A DNA stretch of 7,631 bases, taken from the NCBI GenBank assembly GCA_046542305.1, contig JBKHBQ010000191.1:1-7631 (forward strand), read 5' to 3'. Under the pieces are notes generated by a model. The model was not told the origin of the DNA, made no database searches, and worked only from the letters and a program-made list of their open reading frames with translations. The translations under genes were made by a program, and so were the position numbers. This DNA comes from JBKHBQ01 sp046542305 (GTDB lineage: Bacteria > Bacteroidota > Bacteroidia > Bacteroidales > 4484-276). Below, piece by piece: positions 1 to 5,742 of the stretch; position 1 is the stretch's first letter, and every line of letters begins with the position of its first letter.

Positions 1-1
1 A

Positions 2-1069
2 CCGCAGGACAAAAAGGAACGTACAAAGATCATTCAGCTTAAGGTGGTGGAAGATGAGGACGGAACGGTGAAAACCATCGATACCACCTGGGTTTCTGAT
101 GGTGACGGATGGTTCGGTTATCACGATTTCGAAGATCATCAGTTTGATGTGGATATACCAAATATCGACAGCTTAATGCAAAACGTGAAGGTATGGACCA
201 ATGACCGGAAGGGCTTTTCTTACCAATACGATAACATAGATTCGCTGATGTTTTGGATTGATGTAAACAGCATCGATCACGACAGCGTGGAAGAGCAAAT
301 GGTAGTAATTAAAAAACTCAGGTCTTCGCTGGAGGACTTGCAAGATCGCATGAAAAGCCATCAGTTCAGGTATGAATTTTTTCGGGATGGCGACAGCCTT
401 CACCAGCTGATTTTGGAAAATAGCGGCAGGTTTTTCGACAGCCTGGATTTGCACGATATGTATCTTTTCCGTTTCGGAAATGAGGATGGCAAACTAATGG
501 TAACCGGAAACGAAATCGCCGAAATACTTAAAGACGGGAAGGGACATCCGGTGATCCTGCAAATAGATGCCGACGGTGACACCTATGTGGATTGCAGTGT
601 GGATACCACCTTTACGGAAGGCAACAACAAGGTGGTGGTAAAAACCGGAACCAGCGACGGGAAAAAGTACAAGATCATTACCATTACTTCAAAAACGGAA
701 CAGGAAAGTAAACCTGCGGAAGAAAAGTCTGTCAGCTTGAGGATGATTTCACCGGAAGCGCAGGAAATGGACGGGTTGAAGGATGCAGGCGTAAAAACCA
801 AAAGCCGCGAACTGGATGTGGAAAGCCTGCGCATATCGCCCAATCCGGGCACGGGGAAATTCAAACTGAGTTTTACGCTGAAGGAACCCAAACAAGTGAC
901 CGTAAATATTTTTGATCTGAACGGCGAACTTGTTTACACCGAAACCCTGCACGACTTCCGGGGAACCTACAGCAAAGAGATCGATATTTCGGAACAGGGC
1001 AGCGGTCCTTTCTTTCTGCAAATCATCCAGGGGCTTTACGACATCATCAAAAAAATCATCATCCAATAA
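2..1069 (+). CDS. T9SS type A sorting domain protein, 5' end cut by window edge
   Basis: This is the 3' part of a gene: the frame is open to the left edge with no stop, so 355 residues are visible and the true start lies outside. A GTG at 44 is in frame but has nothing to recommend it as a start. The last ~79 residues (about 277-355) are a T9SS type A C-terminal sorting domain. It opens with S-P-N-P-G-T-G, continues through a V-x-I-F-D-L-N-G-E strand pair, and ends in a short basic tail (K-K-I-I-I-Q). In Bacteroidota this domain sends proteins across the outer membrane through the type IX system and is normally cleaved off. The rest is acidic and rich in Asp/Ser, with recurring I-D-S-L and D-S-L motifs; I do not recognise a catalytic domain. 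It is likely exported and cell-surface attached or released; its function is unknown. A strong terminator follows directly. Confidence 0.88.
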   Translation, partial: PQDKKERTKIIQLKVVEDEDGTVKTIDTTWVSDGDGWFGYHDFEDHQFDVDIPNIDSLMQNVKVWTNDRKGFSYQYDNIDSLMFWIDVNSIDHDSVEEQMVVIKKLRSSLEDLQDRMKSHQFRYEFFRDGDSLHQLILENSGRFFDSLDLHDMYLFRFGNEDGKLMVTGNEIAEILKDGKGHPVILQIDADGDTYVDCSVDTTFTEGNNKVVVKTGTSDGKKYKIITITSKTEQESKPAEEKSVSLRMISPEAQEMDGLKDAGVKTKSRELDVESLRISPNPGTGKFKLSFTLKEPKQVTVNIFDLNGELVYTETLHDFRGTYSKEIDISEQGSGPFFLQIIQGLYDIIKKIIIQ

Positions 1070-1107
1070 TTATTGCTTTTTAAATTCTATCGCACCGTTT
1101 CAAAGTC

Positions 1108-1141
1108 AAACCCCTGCAGGCTTCGGCTTGCGGGGGTTTTT
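1108..1141 (+). terminator. Intrinsic terminator with UUCG tetraloop
   Basis: A 14-bp stem (1108-1121 with 1126-1139, two G-U wobbles) is capped by a c-TTCG-g tetraloop and runs into a T-run at 1137-1141. It lies 38 bp after the stop of the T9SS cargo gene and is oriented to end its transcript. Confidence 0.9.
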
Positions 1142-1178
1142 ATTCTGTATGGATTTAAACAACGTATATGCTGCCAAC

Positions 1179-1200
1179 AAAAAAGAGGCCCGAAGGCCTC
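1179..1200 (-). terminator. Intrinsic terminator of the small membrane protein gene
   Basis: Read on the minus strand, GAGGCC, a TTCG loop and GGCCTC form a perfect 6-bp stem followed by six T (complement of 1179-1184). It lies 32 bp after the stop of the gene ending at 1233. Together with the plus-strand terminator it insulates the two convergent genes. Confidence 0.85.
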
Positions 1201-1232
1201 CGGATTCATGATACTTGTGTGATGATAGGTTC

Positions 1233-1586
1233 TTAAAGCTGTTCGTTCGATTGCCTTTCGAGCTTTTCCCTTTTGGCTTGCTGCCTGGCCATGAAATGAT
1301 AGATCAGCAGGCTAAGTCCGCCAAAGATAAAGGTCATCGAAAAATAAGCCACTTCTTCCCGCATGGTAGTGCTTAGGGCGAGCCAGTTGCCCAGGAGGAT
1401 GCCTACGGCGATGCCGATGAGCAGCAATCCGAACTTGAGGGAATTGTTGGATTCTTTATCCATTTTCAGTGTGCGTGCATCTGCGCCGTGCTGTATCAGG
1501 GTTAGCCTTACCTTGCGCTGTGCCATGATGAAGACGATCGCCACGATCATCGCAAAAAATCCCAAAGGAATCAATACTTCTTCCAT
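1233..1586 (-). CDS. Small inner-membrane protein with three TM segments (DUF6249-like)
   Basis: A 117-residue membrane protein. Three hydrophobic stretches can be seen at about residues 4-22, 50-70 and 80-99, separated by a basic loop (R-K-V-R, then H-G-A-D-A-R) and followed by a charged tail rich in K, R, E and Q. The first helix, then R-L-T-L-I-Q-H-G, resembles small Bacteroidota proteins that I recall as DUF6249; this comes from memory, not a search. I chose the ATG at 1586. An in-frame TTG at 1595 would add three residues, but the A-rich sequence around it looks more like leader. A -7 type promoter element lies 78 bp upstream, and its own terminator is at 1179-1200, so it can be a single transcription unit. 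No enzymatic motif is visible. Its role is unknown. Confidence 0.8.
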   Translation of the reverse strand: MEEVLIPLGFFAMIVAIVFIMAQRKVRLTLIQHGADARTLKMDKESNNSLKFGLLLIGIAVGILLGNWLALSTTMREEVAYFSMTFIFGGLSLLIYHFMARQQAKREKLERQSNEQL

Positions 1587-1663
1587 TTCTTTCAATATTT
1601 AATTGTTCAACTTTTATTTCTTTTCACTCACCCTTTTTTGACGTCGGGGTTTCCATCAGGTTA

Positions 1664-1671
1664 CAAAAGTA
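1664..1671 (-). promoter_or_regulatory. Candidate Bacteroidetes -7 promoter element (TACTTTTG)
   Basis: The minus-strand octamer TACTTTTG fits the Bacteroidetes -7 consensus TAnnTTTG exactly. It lies 78 bp upstream of the ATG at 1586, in the 129-bp space after the ArsC-like gene. No good TTTG -33 element is seen at the usual 17-21 bp distance, so the call rests on the -7 box alone. Confidence 0.5.
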
Positions 1672-1715
1672 TGCTGAAAAAAGGCACAGGAATTTTGCGG
1701 CGTATCCGGGAAGGA

Positions 1716-2060
1716 TCAGGCATTAAGCAGCTTGTTGATATTTTCGGGCGGATCGCCCACTACGGCTTTGTATCCTTTAACTACGATCGGGCGGCGGATG
1801 AGTTTGGGGTTTTCCGACATGATCCTGATCCATTCGTCGCGGTTAAAATGTTTACCTTTCAGTTGCTTTTTGTAAAGATCCTCCTGTGTACGGATCATTT
1901 CCAGGGGTTCTTTATTGAGCTTTATCAGCAGGTCTTTTAATTCTTCTTCTCCGATGCCGTCCTTGATGTAATTTACAATTTCGGGATCAATACCTTTTTC
2001 CTTGAGGAATTCCAGACCGGCGCGCGATTTTTTGCAGCGCGGATTGTGATAAATTTTCAT
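1716..2060 (-). CDS. ArsC/Spx-family thioredoxin-fold protein (annotated arsenate reductase-like)
   Basis: A 114-residue protein of the ArsC/Spx/YffB family, near that family's usual length. The N-terminus has the family signature Y-H-N-P-R-C-K-K-S-R, with the reactive Cys at residue 9, as in the glutaredoxin-linked ArsC enzymes (Cys12 in E. coli). Two of the three Arg residues that hold arsenate in E. coli ArsC have counterparts: Arg57 in M-I-R-T-Q-E and Arg90 in R-R-P-I-V-V. The third (E. coli Arg107, in C-R-P) aligns with Asp103 in G-D-P. This pattern is common in family members not shown to reduce arsenate, so a general thiol redox role is as likely. No ars operon genes (arsR, arsB, acr3) are nearby. 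The start is the ATG at 2060; no clear Shine-Dalgarno is present. Confidence 0.9.
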   Translation of the reverse strand: MKIYHNPRCKKSRAGLEFLKEKGIDPEIVNYIKDGIGEEELKDLLIKLNKEPLEMIRTQEDLYKKQLKGKHFNRDEWIRIMSENPKLIRRPIVVKGYKAVVGDPPENINKLLNA

Positions 2061-2146
2061 TGTGATAGGATTTTTAGATTTTACTTTCTATTTTTACAAA
2101 GAAATTTATTTTCAGTGACAATTGCAACCCGACAAAATGAACGATT
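2061..2146. promoter_or_regulatory. Divergent intergenic region, presumed promoters in both directions
   Basis: This AT-rich 86-bp spacer separates the ArsC-like gene (leftward) from the small-protein/GNAT pair (rightward), so both promoters should lie here. No exact TAnnTTTG is present. The best near matches are TAAATTTC on the minus strand (2101-2108) and TATTTTTA on the plus strand (2089-2096), one mismatch each. No operator-like palindrome is obvious. Confidence 0.35.
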
Positions 2147-2455
2147 ATGAATTTCAATGAATTCAAATCATCACTAAGCCATGATTCGCCTCCGCACAAC
2201 CTCGACCGGGAGCTGGAGGCGCTGTGGTGGGATGCCCGTGGTAACTGGAGCAAAGCCCATCAATCGGTGCACCTGATGAGCAATACCAGCGCAGCCTGGG
2301 TTCATGCTTACCTGCACCGTAAAGAAGGCGACCTGACCAATGCCTCCTTCTGGTATGCTTCTGCATTGCGCAAAATGCCTGAAATATCACTGGAAGAGGA
2401 ATGGAACGAAATTGTGAAAAAACTCCTGGAAACTGAAGTGCAAAAACTGATTTAG
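2147..2455 (+). CDS. Small Trp-rich protein of unknown function, TPR-like
   Basis: A 102-residue soluble protein with no signal peptide or membrane segment. It has two conspicuous helical blocks: A-L-W-W-D-A-R-G-N-W-S-K-A-H (about 25-38), and W-V-H-A-Y-L-H-R-K-E-G-D-L followed by N-A-S-F-W-Y (about 51-70). The pattern helix, G-D/G-N turn, A-x-x-W-Y helix resembles a TPR-type hairpin. I recall similar ~90-100 residue proteins, with the same W-V-H-A-Y-L-H-R-K-E-G-D core, in unrelated bacteria, always unnamed, so the core is probably conserved for function. The ATG at 2147 is the first start in frame after the divergent spacer. It is 32 bp upstream of the GNAT gene and probably co-transcribed with it. 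No function can be assigned. Confidence 0.85.
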   Translation: MNFNEFKSSLSHDSPPHNLDRELEALWWDARGNWSKAHQSVHLMSNTSAAWVHAYLHRKEGDLTNASFWYASALRKMPEISLEEEWNEIVKKLLETEVQKLI

Positions 2456-2487
2456 TTCCGGGTGGTTTTAAAGAATTTACAAAGAAT

Positions 2488-3006
2488 ATGCAGCAAGATA
2501 TTGTAATCCGTGACTTCGATGATTTCGATCCCGGAGCCATTTATGCCATCATTCGCCACATTTACCTTACCTCCGACTTCATGAGCGACGAATTCGACCG
2601 GCAGTACGGCGATGTGGCCAGCTTTAAAACTCATTTCAGCAACCTGATCGCCCGCAGGGGTTCGTTTGTGCTGGTGGCGCTGCTCGATCAGCGTCCGGTG
2701 GGATACCTGACGCTTGAACGCAGGCAGGAAACACGCCTGCAGCACACCGCCTGGCTCAACATGGGGCTTATCGAAAACCAGCGGCGCAAGGGCATTGGCA
2801 GCATGTTGGTGGAATCTGCAATGGATCGCGCTGCCAAAGAAGGATTGATCGAGATCGTTTACCTCATGGTCCGTGCCGACCATACGGGTGCCATCGGCCT
2901 CTATAAAAAAACCGGTTTCGAAGCCCTCGTTACCCTGGAGCGCGACACCAAAATCGATCATGAATACTACGACGGGGTGCTGATGCGCAGATTTCTACAC
3001 AAGTGA
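2488..3006 (+). CDS. GNAT-family N-acetyltransferase
   Basis: A 172-residue cytoplasmic acetyltransferase of normal GNAT length. The acetyl-CoA pyrophosphate loop (motif A) is visible at residues 98-104 as Q-R-R-K-G-I-G, fitting Q/R-x-x-G-x-G/A and followed by helix residues S-M-L-V-E-S-A. Motif B follows at about 131-147: D-H-T-G-A-I-G-L-Y-K-K-T-G-F-E. Tyr139 sits where many GNAT enzymes have their general-acid Tyr. The N-terminal half (V-L-V-A-L-L-D-Q-R-P-V-G-Y-L) forms the usual strand pair. The overall look is close to RimI-like or small-molecule GNATs, but the acceptor cannot be told from sequence. It follows the Trp-rich small protein gene by 32 bp. Its stop lies 13 bp from the stop of the opposing minus-strand gene, with no terminator between them. 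Confidence 0.92.
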   Translation: MQQDIVIRDFDDFDPGAIYAIIRHIYLTSDFMSDEFDRQYGDVASFKTHFSNLIARRGSFVLVALLDQRPVGYLTLERRQETRLQHTAWLNMGLIENQRRKGIGSMLVESAMDRAAKEGLIEIVYLMVRADHTGAIGLYKKTGFEALVTLERDTKIDHEYYDGVLMRRFLHK

Positions 3007-3021
3007 CCTGAAGCGGAAACA

Positions 3022-4440
3022 CTACTTCATCCACTGCTCCCCTTTGAACGGCTCCACCTCGATTTCAGTGATTTTATTGAATTCTTCCTCCGTGAATTCC
3101 TTTTCGATTTCGAACTGAAAGCTTAGCGCCGGCAGTTTGTTAAAGATCACCCCGCGGTAAGCCACATCGGCATTTGTGCTCCACACCTCGCTGTCGATTT
3201 CGGCATACTGTGCAAAAAAAGCATCTGGCACATAATCATAGGTCAGGCCTTCCTCGTTGGTGTTGAACACCACCTTACAGTGCGCCGATTCGAAAAGGAA
3301 GGTGATGTAGTTGCGCACCACCTCCAGCGTTTCAGGGTTCATGAACTTGTAAAAGGTCACCACCTTGCTGTCGGTAAATACGTTTTCGCCTTCGGTAAGC
3401 ACCAGCATGTAGGGCGAGAAATCCTTTTCGTAAAAATCGAAGATGATGTTGTAACGGTTCAGCCAGTCCTCGTTGATGCGGTTCTTGTCCTGGGTGCTGA
3501 GTTCCTTTTCATATTTTTTGAAGGTGAGGGCCATCAGTCCGGTCATTTCGTTCACGCCGTAAAATTTCAGGTCGGCATTGCTGCGCCGTCCGTAAGCTTT
3601 GTTTTTACTTACAATTTCGGGCTCAACAATGGGCACAATGATGTCGATGAATTTTGTGGCCTCTTTGACTTTCCCACTGCGTTTGCGTTTCATGATCTTG
3701 AAAGCATAGCGGTTGTAGGCGATGGTTTCCTTGCTGTTTTTGCTCACCGAATGGGCCACCGGCATCTGATACTTCATTTCCTCGGTTTCCAGTGCCAGCT
3801 CCGACAGGATGTTCTTCAGGTTGAAAAATTCGGTAGAATAATTCGGGTTGGTGGTGGCGCTCACGGTTCCCTTCACGGTGTAATTATTGCCGCGGCGCTG
3901 CGGTTCGCCAACGCGCATGTTGTAGTTCCAGATGATGCCGTAGTTTTTCATTTCATGCACATCGAAGAGCGCTTTTGCCATTTTGTATTCGTTTTCCTTC
4001 ATGTTGTCCCAGGCTTTCAGGTCGCTTACCAGGCCGGAGGCATTGTAGTTCACCTTGATGCCGCTGGCTTCGAGGCGCTCGATGATTTGTTTTTCCACGA
4101 TGATGGCTGCCACTACCACTTTATACTCGTTGTCGAAGCGACTTTCGGAAAGCTTGCGATGCTCCTTGATAAAGCCGTGGCTCAGCGAGAGCACTTCATC
4201 CTTTACAATCTCATCGTTTTCAATTTCGGTAATGCTGCTTACGTAAGCTCCTGCAGCCTGCTCCACGGCATTCTGAAGGGCGCTCTGAAGCGCCTCTTCG
4301 GCTGTGGCGCCATAGCCGTCGGCAATTACTTTCTTCTCGCCTTCTTCGGCTTCAAGGATCATCATTTCATCTTCGTCCTGCGACATGGCCACAGGTGTGC
4401 ACAGGATCACTGCCAATAGGATCAGTAAAATTTTTTGCAT
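3022..4440 (-). CDS. Exported protein with N-terminal FlgT-N/LPP20-like domain (fourth gene of cluster)
   Basis: A 472-residue protein, last gene of the four-gene minus-strand cluster. Residues 1-20 are a signal peptide (M-Q-K-I-L-L-I-L-L-A ... V-A-M-S) with predicted cleavage before Gln21. After an acidic stretch (D-E-D-E ... E-E-G-E), residues ~37-118 show the clearest copy of the cluster's shared pattern. A strand K-V-I-A-D-G-Y-G is followed by the Ala-rich helix A-T-A-E-E-A-L-Q-S-A-L-Q-N-A-V-E, then G-A-Y-V, then L-S-H-G-F-I-K-E-H closing into Y-K-V-V-V-A-A-I-I-V-E. That order matches what I know of the N-terminal domain of flagellar FlgT and of LPP20-type envelope proteins. Residues ~120-472 match nothing I recognise and end in an acidic region (about 446-466). 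Start ATG at 4440 lies 3 bp after the upstream stop, so translation is probably coupled. No lipobox is seen. Confidence 0.87.
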   Translation of the reverse strand: MQKILLILLAVILCTPVAMSQDEDEMMILEAEEGEKKVIADGYGATAEEALQSALQNAVEQAAGAYVSSITEIENDEIVKDEVLSLSHGFIKEHRKLSESRFDNEYKVVVAAIIVEKQIIERLEASGIKVNYNASGLVSDLKAWDNMKENEYKMAKALFDVHEMKNYGIIWNYNMRVGEPQRRGNNYTVKGTVSATTNPNYSTEFFNLKNILSELALETEEMKYQMPVAHSVSKNSKETIAYNRYAFKIMKRKRSGKVKEATKFIDIIVPIVEPEIVSKNKAYGRRSNADLKFYGVNEMTGLMALTFKKYEKELSTQDKNRINEDWLNRYNIIFDFYEKDFSPYMLVLTEGENVFTDSKVVTFYKFMNPETLEVVRNYITFLFESAHCKVVFNTNEEGLTYDYVPDAFFAQYAEIDSEVWSTNADVAYRGVIFNKLPALSFQFEIEKEFTEEEFNKITEIEVEPFKGEQWMK

Positions 4441-4443
4441 GAT

Positions 4444-5742
4444 TTACGGTTTTTTCAGATTCAAAATTTGGTCTTTACTCCACGGATCGATCGTGGTATT
4501 TTCGAGAAAATATGCAGCGATTTCCTGCAGTTCCGGGTAACCCAGCGCCTGAAGGCAAAGGATCATATTGCCGCGTACATAAAGCGCCTCCGCATCGAGA
4601 TAATATGCCGGCAGCAGGTATGCCAGCGCCCTGCCGGGATTTTCGAGAAGCCGGTAACAGGCTCCTGTCAGATTAAGGTTGGTGGCGGTGATGCCGTTGA
4701 AATTGATCTCATCGCGAAGGTGGTTCAGTGCTGCCTGAATGTCTTCTCCGGCGAAAGCTTCCATTGCTGCTGCGTAGTGTTCGCCGTTATTCCCCGGCCG
4801 CATCCCGAATGGATTCAACGCTCCGGGAAATGCGCCAATTACATCGAAAACAGTGGCTTCCCCGAAAGATGAAAAGCTTTCTGCATCACGCTGTGCGAGT
4901 GTATATTTCATCAGTTCATGCCATTCGCCCTGCATTTGCGACAGATAGTACTGGTAATCGTCGAAATATGCCGGCTTGTCTTCAGGCTGCGCCGAGGTGA
5001 AAAGGATTTTTGAAATGATCATGCCCCCAAAGGCGCAGAAATCCTTATCCAGCGTACTGATGCTGTCGACAAGAATTTGCTGCAGTGAATCGTTTCCAAA
5101 CAAAGAATTTTCGAGGCGGTAGTGCGGATTAATTTTCAGCAGTGCTGATATTTCCGGATGAATTTCCGCGCTGCCGTTGAGGAAGAGCATCTCCGTGGAG
5201 ATTAGCAAGCCGGGATCGGCGCCTGAGTAATCCAGCAGGGCACACGCCGCATCCATGGTTTTGCAGCGCCTGAAATTCATGTACAGGATATTGGCCAGGT
5301 CAAAATCCTGTTCGAGGTAGCGCTGGTTGATTCTGAAATCATTTTTATCCACCACAAACCTGATGCAGCGCCGGTCTTCGCAGAAGCCCCAGGGGTCGCT
5401 GCTGAGTTTTTCTACCTCAGCGGTAAAGCGCAGGTTGGTGTTATCAACGAAAGCCTGGAAAAGGCTGCCCCGAGCTTTTAGCGGGAGATCCAGGCTGTTG
5501 ATCACCACGTAATTCCCGATCAGGTCGATGGCGCGCAGGCGCAACTGGTTGTGGATACGCTGCAGCTCCCTGGAATGTCCTATTTGTACATTGAGCCGGC
5601 AATCGGCTATGTAGCTGTCGCTTGTTTCTGAAATCCCGAAATCAGCGGTTTGATCCCGGTAATCGTATTGGGCACAGAGTGACGCAGGAAGAAGGCAAGC
5701 AATCCACCATGTAATGAATATGCTAGAGATCTTCCGTCTCAC
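4444..5742 (-). CDS. Exported protein with LPP20-like N-terminus and TPR-like C-terminus (third gene of cluster)
   Basis: A 432-residue protein. Residues 1-24 form a signal peptide (M-R-R-K, hydrophobic core with W-W, then S-L-C-A) cut before Gln25. Residues ~44-135 resemble the shared cluster domain in weaker form: Y-I-A-D-C-R-L, a helix around L-R-L-R-A-I-D-L-I-G-N-Y-V-V, and a closing strand C-I-R-F-V-V-D. A Cys pair (C121, C126) sits in the closing hairpin and could form a disulfide. The middle is unrecognised. Residues ~322-430 are helical and TPR-like (A-A-M-E-A-F-A-G-E-D-I-Q-A-A-L ... L-N-L-T-G-A-C-Y-R-L-L), suited to protein contacts. The start is a GTG at 5742, the only start giving an intact signal peptide. 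It overlaps the upstream gene by 20 bp, implying coupled translation. The next gene begins 3 bp downstream. Function unknown. Confidence 0.85.
   Translation of the reverse strand: MRRKISSIFITWWIACLLPASLCAQYDYRDQTADFGISETSDSYIADCRLNVQIGHSRELQRIHNQLRLRAIDLIGNYVVINSLDLPLKARGSLFQAFVDNTNLRFTAEVEKLSSDPWGFCEDRRCIRFVVDKNDFRINQRYLEQDFDLANILYMNFRRCKTMDAACALLDYSGADPGLLISTEMLFLNGSAEIHPEISALLKINPHYRLENSLFGNDSLQQILVDSISTLDKDFCAFGGMIISKILFTSAQPEDKPAYFDDYQYYLSQMQGEWHELMKYTLAQRDAESFSSFGEATVFDVIGAFPGALNPFGMRPGNNGEHYAAAMEAFAGEDIQAALNHLRDEINFNGITATNLNLTGACYRLLENPGRALAYLLPAYYLDAEALYVRGNMILCLQALGYPELQEIAAYFLENTTIDPWSKDQILNLKKP

Noticed and set aside
930..1211. Plus-strand open frame crossing the T9SS gene end and both terminators
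   Set aside because: It runs through two strong hairpins and overlaps a sorting domain in another frame; not a plausible gene.
1698..1717. Short inverted repeat (ATCC ... GGAT) after the ArsC-like gene as a terminator
   Set aside because: Only four base pairs and no T-run follows on the minus strand.
2452..2961. Minus-strand open frame of 169 codons opposite the GNAT gene
   Set aside because: The plus strand carries clear GNAT motifs A and B; the antisense frame matches nothing.
3280..4419. Long open frame (379 codons) on the plus strand opposite the fourth cluster gene
   Set aside because: Its His/Phe/Val-rich composition is typical of the reverse complement of a real gene. It has no promoter or signal, and the minus-strand gene has a signal peptide and recognisable domain pattern.
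4435..4872. Plus-strand open frame of 145 codons opposite the third cluster gene
   Set aside because: No domain pattern or upstream signal. The minus-strand gene has a signal peptide, coupled starts and a TPR-like end.
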